From positions 1 through 64,000 of the forward strand of contig NZ_PCOT01000020.1 of NCBI RefSeq assembly GCF_002979415.1: 64,000 nt of DNA, given 5' to 3'. How positions within the stretch are numbered: position 1 is the first letter of the stretch; each line of letters begins with the position of its first letter. Positions 16,240-25,251 of this stretch are shown here, piece by piece. Both the position numbers and the translations under genes were made by a program. The stretch is from Microbacterium sp. MYb72 (lineage in GTDB: Bacteria > Actinomycetota > Actinomycetes > Actinomycetales > Microbacteriaceae). The notes below the pieces were generated by a model that was not told the origin of the DNA, made no database searches, and saw only the letters and a list, made by a program, of their open reading frames with translations.

Positions 16240-16601
16240 AAGAGCACCAGGAGGCCGTCGAGTTCGAGCTGATCACCGCCGGCCTCCGCTGGCGCGACAT
16301 CGGCTCTGAATCCCTCACCTGGCGCGATCTGTTCGTGCTCGTGCGGCGGTGGCAGAAGCTCCCCGGCAACGCGCTGGGCGCCGCCGTCCACGGGCACGAA
16401 GTCCCGTCGTGGATAGAGCAAGTGCTCGCCGTGCTCGTCGACCAGGTGCAGGCGACGAACTTCCTCCTGCGACGCGGCAAGGGCGCGCGCCCGAAGCGTC
16501 TCACCCGGTGGTGGGAGAAGCGCAAACAGCAGAAGTTCGGACGCGACCCGATCCCGATCTCCCAGTTCAACGACTGGTGGGAGTCCGCCGGAAAGCGCTG
16601 A
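15976..16601 (+). CDS. Tail assembly chaperone, -1 frameshift form (GT)
   Basis: Translation that slips back one base at the run of five G (16209-16213, in the context CTG GGG GAA) continues into the -1 frame as GILGLLELVEEHQEAVEFEL and reads to 16601, giving about 208 aa. The T part has the usual motifs: LRWRDIGSESLTWRDLFVLV, then an Arg/Lys-rich stretch and FNDWWESAGK. The second frame has no good start of its own until an ATG at 16335, which would cut off conserved sequence. P-site re-pairing is perfect (GGG to GGG); A-site re-pairing is imperfect. Confidence 0.85.
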
Positions 16602-16617
16602 CCCGAGGAGGTTCACC

Positions 16618-18762
16618 ATGGGCTCTGCTGAGGGTGTCGAGCTCGCTACCGTCTGGCTCCGCATGGTGCCCACGATGGAGGGCGCTACTGAGAACGTCAC
16701 GAAGGCGCTACTGCCTGGCGAGAATGCAGCGGGGGAGTCCGGTAAGCGTGCGGGCTCTGAGTGGGCCGCGAAGGCGAAGGGCGCGATCGGTGTCGCCGCC
16801 GTGGGCGCCGCGATCGTCGGCACCTTCAAGGGTCTCTACGAGGTCGGTTCCATATTCGACGACGTGACCGACACCATCCGTGTCGGCACGGGCGCGCAGG
16901 GCGAAGCGCTCGACGGCCTCGTCCAGGTGGCGAAGAACGTCGGCGCAAACGTGCCCGCCTCGTTCGACAAGATCGGGTCGACCGTCGCCGACCTGAACAC
17001 CCGACTCGGCCTGAGCGGCGAGACTCTCACCACCGTCTCGGCGCAGTACCTCGAGGCGGGCCGGATTCTCGGCGAAGAAGTCGATATCAACGCGACGTCG
17101 GCCGCGTTCAATGCCTTCAAGATCGAGGGCGAAGGCGTCTCGTCCGCGATGGACACCCTCTTTCAGGTGTCGCAGGCGACGGGCGTCGGCATCAACCAGC
17201 TTGCCTCCGGTGCACAGGCCGCGGCGCCCGCGCTGCAGAACCTCGGCTTCTCGTTCGAGGAGTCGGTGTCGCTGCTCGGTTCGCTCGACAAGGCGGGTCT
17301 GAACTCGCAGCAGGTCACAGCCTCCCTCTCCAAGGGGCTCGTCACGCTCGCGAAGGCGGGCGAGGAGCCGCAGGCCGCGTTCCAGCGCGTCACCGGTGAG
17401 ATGCAGTCGTTCGTCGACAAGGGCGAGACCGCCGCGGCGCTGGACCTCGCGTCGCAGATCTTCGGTACGCGTGGCGCCGCACAGTTCGTCGGCGCGCTGC
17501 AGTCCGGCGTCGTCAACCTCGACGACCTGCAGGCGTCGGTCGGCGCGACCGGCGACACCATCCTGGGCGTCGCCGACGAGACCGCCGACTTCTCCGAACA
17601 GTGGATGGTCTTCAAGAACCGGGCGCTCACCGCGCTCGAGCCGGTCGGCACGGCGATCTTCAACGGGCTCGGCTCCGCAATGAAGTTCGTCAACAGCCTC
17701 TTCGATGACATGCCCGACCTCGGCTCCGCGTTCGGCCCGATCATCGCCACCTTCGGCGAGGTCGCGTCGGTTATCTGGGAGGCGCTCGCACCGGCGTTCG
17801 CGCAGATCTGGCAAGCGATCAGCCCGTTGCTGCCCGTGCTGCTGGATCTGTGGATGTCGGTCTCTCCGGTCATGCTGATCTTCCAGGCGCTCGAGCCGAT
17901 GCTGCCGATGCTCGCGTCGCTGTTCGGTCAGCTCGCCTCGGTCATCGGGCAGGCTCTCGGAGCTGCGCTCCCGCCGATCGTGTCGCTGATGACCACCCTC
18001 GGGGGCATCCTCGGGACGCTGTTCGAGGCACTCATCCCCGTGGTGACGACACTCGTTTCGGCACTGTTCCCGATCATCGAGGCTCTTATCCCCGTGGTCG
18101 TCGGCCTGCTCGCCGCGTTCGCTCCGCTCATCGGCGCACTCGTAGAAGCGCTCGCACCGATCCTCACCTCGGTCGCCGAGATCGTCGGCATGATCCTCGT
18201 CCCGGTGTTCAACCTGATCGCGACCGTCATCACTGCCCTCGCGGGTGTCATCACCTGGCTCGTGAACACGATCATCGTGCCGCTGTTCAACGGGTTCGTG
18301 ATCCCGGTCGTGAAGGAAGTCGGCCGGATCTTCACGGACGTCTTCAGCGGCCTGGGCAGCTTCTTCGAGGGCATCTGGGCGGGCATCCGGAACACCTTCA
18401 AGGGGTTCATCAACTTCATCATCGACGGGATCAACGGGTTCATCGGCGGCCTCAACGAGGTCGGGAACTTCGTCTCCGATGTGACCGGCGGAACGATCGA
18501 CTTCTCGATCGGCAAGATCCCTCGTCTCGCCGACGGGGCGACGATCCTCCCGCGCTCGGGTGGCACTCTCGCGGTGCTCGCCGAAGCAGGTCGACCGGAA
18601 TCCGTGGTCGACACGGGGCTGATGAACCAGGCGCTCGAAGAGGGCATCTCCGGAAACCAGCCTGCTGGCGTGACGCAGCACATAACGCTCAAGACCAACG
18701 ACCCGCGTCTCGCGATTCGGCAGTTGGGGCGTGAGGCGCAGAGAGGGCTCGCGGCATCATGA
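16618..18762 (+). CDS. Tape measure protein
   Basis: Sets tail length and is extruded during DNA delivery. At 714 aa it is short for the family, predicting a short tail. The N-terminal half carries the phage minor-tail/TP901-type region (DDVTDTIRVGTGAQGEALDG; LSKGLVTLAKAGEEPQAAFQ). The middle holds several long hydrophobic segments (residues about 360-560), and the C-terminus has GTLAVLAEAGRPESVVDTGL, common in tape measure proteins. The next gene overlaps by 4 nt. Confidence 0.92.
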   Translation: MGSAEGVELATVWLRMVPTMEGATENVTKALLPGENAAGESGKRAGSEWAAKAKGAIGVAAVGAAIVGTFKGLYEVGSIFDDVTDTIRVGTGAQGEALDGLVQVAKNVGANVPASFDKIGSTVADLNTRLGLSGETLTTVSAQYLEAGRILGEEVDINATSAAFNAFKIEGEGVSSAMDTLFQVSQATGVGINQLASGAQAAAPALQNLGFSFEESVSLLGSLDKAGLNSQQVTASLSKGLVTLAKAGEEPQAAFQRVTGEMQSFVDKGETAAALDLASQIFGTRGAAQFVGALQSGVVNLDDLQASVGATGDTILGVADETADFSEQWMVFKNRALTALEPVGTAIFNGLGSAMKFVNSLFDDMPDLGSAFGPIIATFGEVASVIWEALAPAFAQIWQAISPLLPVLLDLWMSVSPVMLIFQALEPMLPMLASLFGQLASVIGQALGAALPPIVSLMTTLGGILGTLFEALIPVVTTLVSALFPIIEALIPVVVGLLAAFAPLIGALVEALAPILTSVAEIVGMILVPVFNLIATVITALAGVITWLVNTIIVPLFNGFVIPVVKEVGRIFTDVFSGLGSFFEGIWAGIRNTFKGFINFIIDGINGFIGGLNEVGNFVSDVTGGTIDFSIGKIPRLADGATILPRSGGTLAVLAEAGRPESVVDTGLMNQALEEGISGNQPAGVTQHITLKTNDPRLAIRQLGREAQRGLAAS

Positions 18763-19595
18763 CGACACTGCAGGTCGGACCGATCACCTTCGCCGAGACC
18801 GGCTCGACCGGATGGGTCTTCTCAGACCTCATCGACTGGTTCGGCCTCACCGACAACAAGGAGGAGGCGGAGGAGCGTCCGCAGGGCCACGGTGCGTTCG
18901 CCACGGCGAAGGCACTGCGCACCTCCCGGGCGATCAGCTTCAACGCCTCCTACCTCGGCAGCACTGAGGAGGAGATCGAGGACGCGTACGACACCCTCGC
19001 CGCCGTCGGTGCGGAGGGTCCCGTCGACGCGATCGTCACGACGTCGAGGGGGCGATCGGGTCGCCGGGTGAATGTGCAGGTGTCGAGTGCGGCCGATCAT
19101 CACGGTCGCTCTACGGGTAAGGCTGCGGTCGACATGATCGCGGCGGACCCGCGCCGGTATCAGGTGGATGCCGACGTGCCGTGGATCTGGGCATCTCCGC
19201 CGACTGCTGGTGCCGGTCTTGTCTGGCCGGCCGTATGGCCGCTCATCTGGCCAGGCGGCGGAACCTCTGGGCGTATCACGCTCACGAACTCAGGCAAGGC
19301 CCCGTCTGCGCCGATGTTCCGACTCCTCGGCGGCTTCTCGTCAGCGCTCATCACGACCGTCGAGACGGGTGCCCGCATCGGCCTCGATCGCCTCGTTCCG
19401 TCTGGTTCATTCGTCGACATCGACACGGAGCAGCACCGCGCGACGATCGACGACCAGTCGGACGTTTCCCGGTGGCTGCGCTGGCGCGAGTGGGCGCTCA
19501 TCCCCGCAGGCGAATCCCGCTCCTACCAGTTCGACGTCAGTGCCCCCGTGGGCACACCAATGCTCGGAGGGCGGGTGCTTGCAGCATGGTGGTGA
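18759..19595 (+). CDS. Distal tail-type minor tail protein
   Basis: The 278-aa protein directly after the tape measure occupies the Dit position. Its N-terminal half is beta with ARTS-like loops, and its C-terminal part (SGRITLTNSGKAPSAPMFRL; WALIPAGESRSYQFDVSA) resembles the galectin-like domain of phage distal tail proteins. It overlaps the following minor tail gene by 10 nt. Confidence 0.85.
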   Translation: MTTLQVGPITFAETGSTGWVFSDLIDWFGLTDNKEEAEERPQGHGAFATAKALRTSRAISFNASYLGSTEEEIEDAYDTLAAVGAEGPVDAIVTTSRGRSGRRVNVQVSSAADHHGRSTGKAAVDMIAADPRRYQVDADVPWIWASPPTAGAGLVWPAVWPLIWPGGGTSGRITLTNSGKAPSAPMFRLLGGFSSALITTVETGARIGLDRLVPSGSFVDIDTEQHRATIDDQSDVSRWLRWREWALIPAGESRSYQFDVSAPVGTPMLGGRVLAAWW

Positions 19596-20716
19596 GGTGC
19601 TACATCTTCGAGACGCGTGGCGGCGCTCTCCTGCAGGAGGTCGAACCATCTGACCTGCAGTGGTCCGAGAACGCGAACCAGGCCGAGACGGTCGACGTGA
19701 CGTTCAATCTGAAATCAGAGGCCGAAGGATCCCGCGACTGGCGCAACCTCGGCACCCCCTGGAAGCACTCCATCGCCGTCGACACGAACGGACGCCTCGA
19801 GGGTGGGCCTATCCTTCCGCACGACTTCGCTGACGCGAACGGCTCACTGAAGCTCACGGCACGGGGCGGGCGCATCATCTTCACCCGCCGATCGATCCTG
19901 CCTCCGGTAGCGCTCACTCAGTCGCTGGTGCTGCCCTCCGGCGAGCCCGACACGTCACTCGACTCTCGTTGGACGGGACTCGACTACGGCACCATCGCGA
20001 AGCGCATCGGGCAGCAGGCATGCGAGTGGCCTGGCGGCGACCTTCCTATCGTCTGGCCGACTGACCGTGCGGGGCACCGTGAGAAGGGCTACGACGCGAT
20101 CGAGCGGAAGAAGATCGACGCGGCGTGGTCGGATCTGTCGGCGCTCGAGCATGGCCCCGATATTCGTATGCGCCTCGAGTGGGATGGGCCCGACCGGTTC
20201 CGATGGGTGTTCGAGACCGGCACCGAAGAACAGCCGCGACTCCAAGGTCCGGATGTCTTCGAGTGGGAGATCGGCGACGCGGGACTCACTGTCCAGCTTG
20301 ACCCGTCTCGCATGGGCTCGCTCGCGTGGACCGAGGGCGGTCGGTCCGATGACACGACGCTCGTGCGGTCGATGTTCGACTCGACGCTCATCGACAACGG
20401 GTTCCCGCTGCTCGAGATCGAAACCGACGCGTCCTCGAACATCGTCGACCCGGCGACCGCGGACTCGTGGAACGCGGAGACACTTCGCACCGCGAAGAAG
20501 CCGTGGGAGTTCTGGTCGTTTAACGTGCGCGCCGATCAGGCACCGTTCCCGTATGAGTACGGACCCGGCTCCCTAGTCAAGGTCATCGTCACCGAGGACA
20601 CCCCGGTGACCGGCGGCTATGTGCCCCCGGGCACCTACACGCGCCGGATCGCTGGCCTCTCTGGCGCGATCTCCGACTGGATCACCGTCACCTGTGGCGA
20701 GGTCTACGACGACTGA
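19586..20716 (+). CDS. Tail-associated (Tal/Gp37-like) minor tail protein
   Basis: A 376-aa protein in the tail hub position after the distal tail protein. It is beta-rich, with SDLQWSENANQAETVDVTFN near the start and a C-terminal region (GSLVKVIVTEDTPVTGGYVP; RRIAGLSGAISDWITVTCG) seen in baseplate hub proteins. No lytic domain is visible. The ATG at 19586 lies within the end of the upstream gene. Confidence 0.8.
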   Translation: MVVRCYIFETRGGALLQEVEPSDLQWSENANQAETVDVTFNLKSEAEGSRDWRNLGTPWKHSIAVDTNGRLEGGPILPHDFADANGSLKLTARGGRIIFTRRSILPPVALTQSLVLPSGEPDTSLDSRWTGLDYGTIAKRIGQQACEWPGGDLPIVWPTDRAGHREKGYDAIERKKIDAAWSDLSALEHGPDIRMRLEWDGPDRFRWVFETGTEEQPRLQGPDVFEWEIGDAGLTVQLDPSRMGSLAWTEGGRSDDTTLVRSMFDSTLIDNGFPLLEIETDASSNIVDPATADSWNAETLRTAKKPWEFWSFNVRADQAPFPYEYGPGSLVKVIVTEDTPVTGGYVPPGTYTRRIAGLSGAISDWITVTCGEVYDD

Positions 20717-20724
20717 GGAGCAAT

Positions 20725-21264
20725 ATGGCCGACCCCACACCCGCACCCGGCGGCGACCTCGGTCCGATCCTCGAAAGGTTCCGCCGCCTGGAGCGCGACG
20801 TTGCAGATCTCAAGACTGCCACCGGCACGCAGCGGGCGCTCGCGGTGCGCCGTCTGCCCTTCCAGGATTTCCGGGTAGGGCAGACAGCAGGCATCGGTCT
20901 CAGCGCCGGGTGGAACACGTACGCCACCATCACCCTGGCCGTACCCGAGGACCGGACGCGGCTGCAGGTGCTCGGCATCGGTACCGCCGCAGTCCTCGAC
21001 CAGACCAGCGGCGGTCTCACAACGAGCTACGGACGGATCCTGATCGATGGTTCCGCTTCGCGGGAGTTTCCCGCCGCGAAGGATGCTGGCGCCACCCTCG
21101 TCAACAACGTGATCACAGCCACCAGTGCCGCCGTGATCGACGTCACCGGCAAAGCGTCGGTCACCGTCGCCTTCCAGCTCCAACCCCTCAACCCGGCGGC
21201 GTATCCCGCGCACGCTCAGAACTTCGCGCAGCTCGCCGTCATCGGCAGCTTCACCATCGCCTGA
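20725..21264 (+). CDS. Minor tail protein (179 aa)
   Basis: A short coiled segment at the N-terminus (LERFRRLERDVADLKTATG) is followed by a beta-rich domain with alternating Thr/Val strands. Such an arrangement is common in trimeric tail-tip or fibre-base proteins. Function inferred from position between hub and receptor-region genes. Confidence 0.7.
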   Translation: MADPTPAPGGDLGPILERFRRLERDVADLKTATGTQRALAVRRLPFQDFRVGQTAGIGLSAGWNTYATITLAVPEDRTRLQVLGIGTAAVLDQTSGGLTTSYGRILIDGSASREFPAAKDAGATLVNNVITATSAAVIDVTGKASVTVAFQLQPLNPAAYPAHAQNFAQLAVIGSFTIA

Positions 21265-21275
21265 GGAGGCTCCCC

Positions 21276-22307
21276 GTGGTACTGACTCGATCATTCCCCA
21301 CGCAGCACCCTTCGGGGCTGCCGATCACCGACACCCGTCGCGTCGCAGCTGCCCTCGTCGCGCGCAACGCGGACGGCACTCCGCGAGCCGGAGTCTTCCC
21401 CGCGAACGCGAATCCTCTTGTCACGGGCCGAGCCTCCATGGGCTACGACGTCGCCCCGTTCCTTGCGGCCACGTCGCGGATCAACAACGGCGTGGAGCTC
21501 ATCGCAAACGATGCGGTCACGGTCGTCGCCACGACGGCCGCACCGGCATCGAACTCTCGCATCGACGTCATCTGGGTTCGATCGCAGTTCGTGCAGCACG
21601 CGGACGCGAACAACGACGTCGTCTTCGGAGTGACACAGGGCACCCCTGCAGGGATTCCGGCGAAGCCAGCGATCCCGCAGGGGGCGCTCGAGCTCGCCAC
21701 GGCGGAGATCACGTCCACGACTACGACCACCGCGACAGCCGTCATCACCCAGACGCACACCTATACGGCGGCTGCAGGAGCCGCGGTGCAGATGCGCAAT
21801 CGTGTCGAGCTGGATGCCTGGGCGGCGCCCGTGGGGGCCACCGCCCGGACCTTGGACACGGACCTCGAGTGGGTCCGACGGTCGTCACCGTCGCTTGGCT
21901 GGTACCTCGCACCAGGGCAACGCCTCGCCTACATGGCTTCTGCGGTCACGAACGGCAACGCAAACACCATCATCGGCACCGTCGCGAAGACCATCCCCCT
22001 GCCGATCGGGCAGCGGGTGAAGATCTACTGCAAACCGGTCAGTATGTACGTCGCGGCCGCCGCCGGCATCGTGTACTACTCGATCCGCGCCACCAACGCC
22101 GCCGCCGACATCTCGCCGTCGACCGTCTCGCCGAAGAAGACCACGTCACGGGGGATGCACCCCGGCTCCAGTGGCGTCACCTCCGTTCCGGGCACGGCCA
22201 TGGAGATGGTGACAACGCAGGCGCAGCCAGTCTCGGCTGCGCTGTTCAACGAGTTCGGTGTGACGTACGACGTGGACGGGCAAGAGCTTTGGATCGAGGC
22301 CGCCTGA
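21276..22307 (+). CDS. Minor tail protein, possible host-contact protein (343 aa)
   Basis: GTG start with GAGGAGG upstream. The protein is beta-rich with a Thr-rich stretch (TSTTTTTATAVI) in the middle and a distinct C-terminal domain (VSMYVAAAAGIVYYSIRATN). It is the last structural gene before lysis, where receptor-binding proteins often lie, so it is a candidate for host specificity. This is inference from order. Confidence 0.7.
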   Translation: MVLTRSFPTQHPSGLPITDTRRVAAALVARNADGTPRAGVFPANANPLVTGRASMGYDVAPFLAATSRINNGVELIANDAVTVVATTAAPASNSRIDVIWVRSQFVQHADANNDVVFGVTQGTPAGIPAKPAIPQGALELATAEITSTTTTTATAVITQTHTYTAAAGAAVQMRNRVELDAWAAPVGATARTLDTDLEWVRRSSPSLGWYLAPGQRLAYMASAVTNGNANTIIGTVAKTIPLPIGQRVKIYCKPVSMYVAAAAGIVYYSIRATNAAADISPSTVSPKKTTSRGMHPGSSGVTSVPGTAMEMVTTQAQPVSAALFNEFGVTYDVDGQELWIEAA

Positions 22308-23146
22308 TGAGCACCCTGCGTTTCGCCGGCTCGGCGTACAACTCAGCCGCAGGTACCCGAGATGCGTTCGGGCGTCTCTCCGACGATCTTGTCGCCGAGG
22401 GGCTGCCCGCGATGGTCGTCCTGGACGGCGACCGCGAGAAGGCCGACCAACTGCGCATCTGGTACCAGCGGATGACACTCAACCCGGGCGGCCGCAAGGT
22501 CTACGGCACTGCGTGGTGGAACGGGCAGAAGTGGTACCGCATCCACCCCGACGCCGTCGGCGTCCCGGACACGAGCAACCACGAGAAGCGACGCGCGGAC
22601 GATCTCGCGTGGCCGTACAACTCGGACACCGCCGCGCACCGCCGAGCCCAGGTGCTCGCGAAGCGACACAACATCACCTGCGAAGGCATGGGCTTTCGCG
22701 AGTGGTGGCACTGGACCTTCTGGGGTCCGCTCGGCACCATCGGCGCACCCGCCGGCGGGACCGGATCAACCACAGCACCACCCCCTATCCAGTCCGAGGA
22801 GGACGACATGGCTGTACTCGTGACCGGTGGCGGTCAGAATCTCATCGTCGGCGGGAAGCTCATTCCGCTGACCCCCGCGGACGTCGGAGCCGTCAAGGGT
22901 GCCCAGGTGCTGGAGGTCACCCCGAACACGCACTACAACATCATCCAGGCGTTCGCGCGTGACACCGCGAACTCGGCCCTCCCGGTGCTCGTGTACGTGC
23001 ACGACGGGGACGGCACCGTGTACGCGCTCAGCGACGGGAAGCTCCGAGCCCTCGTCGACCCCACAACCCTCGCCGCGCTGCACGCGCAGGGCGCCGCATC
23101 GGTGACCCTCTCGAAGGCCGAGGTCGACAACCTCATCAAGAGCTGA
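22307..23146 (+). CDS. Endolysin, M15-family peptidase
   Basis: Cleaves peptidoglycan stem peptides at lysis. Residues 1-145 form a VanY/M15-type zinc peptidase: DTSNHEKRRADDLAWP supplies H92 and D98/D99, and EWWHW supplies E132 and H135. A Gly/Thr/Pro linker (about 147-165) leads to a C-terminal domain of roughly 110 residues (AVLVTGGGQNLIVGGKLIPL) likely to bind the cell wall. The ATG overlaps the preceding stop (TGATG). Confidence 0.88.
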   Translation: MSTLRFAGSAYNSAAGTRDAFGRLSDDLVAEGLPAMVVLDGDREKADQLRIWYQRMTLNPGGRKVYGTAWWNGQKWYRIHPDAVGVPDTSNHEKRRADDLAWPYNSDTAAHRRAQVLAKRHNITCEGMGFREWWHWTFWGPLGTIGAPAGGTGSTTAPPPIQSEEDDMAVLVTGGGQNLIVGGKLIPLTPADVGAVKGAQVLEVTPNTHYNIIQAFARDTANSALPVLVYVHDGDGTVYALSDGKLRALVDPTTLAALHAQGAASVTLSKAEVDNLIKS

Positions 23147-23637
23147 TGCAGACAGAGCGAGTGTCGGATACTCACCCTCGGCACGTGCACAAGACCATCC
23201 CGTCATGGGTGATCGTCGCTGTTGGCGTCATCGCCACGGGCGCCGCGCTGATCTGGTCATCCGGGCTGCGCGACGACGCCGGCGAGGCGCTGCTCGACGA
23301 GCCGACCGCGAAGGTGCTGGTGGCGCTCCTTGGAGCAGCCGCCACGATTCTCGGACTCGTGTTGCAGCGCGCCGGCGATATTCGCCACCAGGTGAAGAAC
23401 AGTCACGGCACAAACCTGCGAGACGACATCGACAAGCTTGACGCACGTATCCGAGGAGTTGAGGAGACCGCTGGGCATGCCGTGCGCGCCGCGCGTAAGG
23501 CGTCGGACGACACGGTCCAGCTTCGCGAGGATGTGCAGGCCGGGCGACTTGAAACCGGGGAGGTCCGCGCCGACGTGCGCGGCCTCCGCAAGGACATCGG
23601 TCGACTGACCGACGCCATCAACAACAAGGAGAACTGA
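23146..23637 (+). CDS. Holin-like DUF2746 membrane protein
   Basis: Two predicted membrane helices (about residues 20-38, WVIVAVGVIATGAALIWS; and 56-73, KVLVALLGAAATILGLVL) precede a long charged coiled-coil (residues 88-163). This is the layout of DUF2746 proteins found beside actinophage endolysins. Likely a holin or holin regulator. ATG overlaps the endolysin stop. Confidence 0.75.
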   Translation: MQTERVSDTHPRHVHKTIPSWVIVAVGVIATGAALIWSSGLRDDAGEALLDEPTAKVLVALLGAAATILGLVLQRAGDIRHQVKNSHGTNLRDDIDKLDARIRGVEETAGHAVRAARKASDDTVQLREDVQAGRLETGEVRADVRGLRKDIGRLTDAINNKEN

Positions 23638-23972
23638 TGGATATCACTCTGCCCAGCATCCCTGCCGGCGTGCTCGTGCTGCTCGGCCTGATCGCCCCCT
23701 ATGCGATCGCCGCGCTCAACGGCGCTCTACCGTTCGTGCGCACGCCGTCGCAGAGGAAGGCGGTCGCGATCGTCGTCGCGATCGTTCTCGCCGTGGTCGT
23801 GCTCGCGTTCTACTTCGCCTACACCGGCGATGTGATCCCGGAATGGCCCGTCCTCGTGCTGCTCGCGATCGTCGTCGTGCAGGCTTCCTACGCGCTCATC
23901 GCCAAGAGCACGGCCAGTGCGGTCGAGAAGCGGTTCGAGCCCGGCGAGACGCTGCGCCGCGACCGCCGCTGA
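23637..23972 (+). CDS. Holin (three membrane segments)
   Basis: A 111-aa protein with three hydrophobic stretches (about residues 10-28, 43-63 and 69-88) and a charged C-terminal tail (EKRFEPGETLRRDRR), typical of a class I holin. It is the last gene of the late operon, overlaps the previous one by 1 nt, and is followed directly by a strong terminator. Confidence 0.75.
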   Translation: MDITLPSIPAGVLVLLGLIAPYAIAALNGALPFVRTPSQRKAVAIVVAIVLAVVVLAFYFAYTGDVIPEWPVLVLLAIVVVQASYALIAKSTASAVEKRFEPGETLRRDRR

Positions 23973-23983
23973 GCGCGTGCCAT

Positions 23984-24023
23984 AGAAAACCCCCACCCGG
24001 CTTCGGCTGGGTGGGGGTTTTCT
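23984..24023 (+). terminator. Bidirectional terminator ending the phage late operon
   Basis: AGAAAACCCCCACCC and its exact complement GGGTGGGGGTTTTCT form a 15-bp stem with a GGCTTCGGCT-type top, and A and T runs lie on both sides. It separates the rightward holin gene from the leftward Ltp-like gene and should stop both transcripts. Confidence 0.92.
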
Positions 24024-24039
24024 GTCGTTCGATGGGAGG

Positions 24040-24891
24040 TCAGTACCCGACAGCGGCGAGACCGAACTCAATCTCGGCAGGTTGGAAGCCTTCGAACGCG
24101 AGCTGGTCAGAGAGGCTCTGCCGAGAGAAGGACGACATGTCCATGTAGGACTGTGCTTTCTGCGCGCACTCGGCGTTCCAGTCGGCGCCGGCATTGTCTG
24201 CGCCGAACGTCGCGTCCTCGGTGCTGAAGCCCTCGAATTCGAGCTGGTGGATCAGCCCCGATCGGGAGAAGCCGGAGAAGCTCAGATAACTCTGCGCTTT
24301 GCCGATCGCGTTCTGCTGGCCGAGGGTGAGCTTCGGCTTCTCTTCCACGACTATCGAGATCGCTGCGCCGTTGGTCGCGGCGGAACCTGCGGTGCGGCTC
24401 GTCGAGACGACGAGTGCGGTCGGATCCACGAATGTGGAAAGCGCCGGGGGGGTGAGTCCGGCCTCGGTGAGCACGACGATCGCGTCCGAGACGGGGATCC
24501 CGACGACGTCGGGGACAACGATGCTCGGGGCTGCTTCTTCTTCGGCGGCGGGTTCAGCGGCCGTCGTCGGTTGGGGGTCCGCTGCGGGTGCGTCGTCCTT
24601 GTTGCCGAGTCCGAGCGCGCTGCCGATACTGCCAACGAGGATCACGCCGGCGGCGATGGATCCGCCGATGATCCACTTCTTCTTCGCGGGCATCTTCGCC
24701 TTGGTGGTGGCTTCAGCTTCGGTCGGTGTTGCGGCGTCGTCGGGGACGGCTGCGGCCGTCGGGTAGGCATCGGTGGCGACGTCGGACGGAGCGGGCTCCG
24801 GTTCGAGCCACTGCGTGCCATCCCAGTAGCGCTGCTCGTTGTTGGCGTGCGGTGCCGGGTACCAACCGGCGGCGGGGGTCGGGTCTGACAT
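24040..24891 (-). CDS. Ltp-type surface protein with DUF2510 and PASTA domains (likely superinfection exclusion)
   Basis: A 283-aa protein. Residues 9-28 are a DUF2510 motif (GWYPAP, then YWDGTQW); 73-93 form a membrane helix after a basic KKKW; 123-183 resemble a PASTA domain (VPDVVGIPVSDAIVVLTEAG). Two tandem repeats at 190-235 and 238-283 (NAIGKAQSYLSFSGFSR with QLEFEGF, and ECAQKAQSYMDMSSFSR with QLAFEGF) match the helical repeats of host surface-exposed Ltp lipoproteins. Ltp of phage TP-J34 blocks DNA injection by related phages. Here the lipobox is replaced by a membrane anchor, and PASTA would hold the repeats at the wall. Reverse orientation after the holin is typical of a lysogenic-conversion gene. 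The ATG at 24891 has GAGAGGAA upstream. Confidence 0.85.
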   Translation of the reverse strand: MSDPTPAAGWYPAPHANNEQRYWDGTQWLEPEPAPSDVATDAYPTAAAVPDDAATPTEAEATTKAKMPAKKKWIIGGSIAAGVILVGSIGSALGLGNKDDAPAADPQPTTAAEPAAEEEAAPSIVVPDVVGIPVSDAIVVLTEAGLTPPALSTFVDPTALVVSTSRTAGSAATNGAAISIVVEEKPKLTLGQQNAIGKAQSYLSFSGFSRSGLIHQLEFEGFSTEDATFGADNAGADWNAECAQKAQSYMDMSSFSRQSLSDQLAFEGFQPAEIEFGLAAVGY

Positions 24892-24947
24892 GAGGGTTCC
24901 TCTCGGCTGTGCGGTCGGCCCCCCAGAAAGACTCACAGGCCGAATGA

Positions 24948-24971
24948 TCCGAATGCTATCGGCAGTTCGGA
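24948..24971 (-). promoter_or_regulatory. Dyad overlapping a possible promoter of the Ltp-like gene
   Basis: TCCGAA and TTCGGA form a perfect inverted repeat separated by 12 nt. On the minus strand TAGCAT (24958-24953) inside it could be a -10 box about 60 nt before the Ltp start. No good -35 box is seen. Possibly an operator. Confidence 0.35.
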
Positions 24972-25107
24972 CATTCAGTGGAGGAACGTTATGAATCGGT
25001 TTCGGCCGAGGCGAGCTCCACGGCGTTGCCCCACACCCAACAGCGGAACGTCTGCCCGTCGGGCGCGGAACTCGATCCCGGCGGCGAGCGGCGTGGAGCG
25101 GACGAGC

Positions 25108-25251
25108 TTAGATCGTCATCGGTTGCTCACGCACGTCCATCTCGCGATCGGTGAGCGATTGCAACGGGCCGTGCTTCGCGGCGTCGAGGATCGATCGCGC
25201 CTGCGATTGCATGTCGCGGTACGCGGAGAGCGTCGCCCCAGGGTTCCCCAT
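25108..25251 (-). CDS. Small unknown prophage gene next to attR (47 aa)
   Basis: The minus-strand ATG at 25251 is preceded by GGAGGAAGGA and, about 33 nt further up, by a TAGAAT -10 box (25290-25285). The product is a soluble, charged helical protein (ATLSAYRDMQSQARSILDAA; LTDREMDVREQ). Downstream, another minus-strand frame ending at 24989 reads SAPDGQTFRCWVWGNAVELA without a usable start; it may be a decayed gene. No family recognised. Confidence 0.42.
   Translation of the reverse strand: MGNPGATLSAYRDMQSQARSILDAAKHGPLQSLTDREMDVREQPMTI

Noticed and set aside
16708-18681. A 657-codon minus-strand open frame across the tape measure gene
   Set aside because: It is antisense to a clearly recognised gene and its product is a repetitive Arg/Asp/Glu sequence. 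High-GC bias creates such long open frames.
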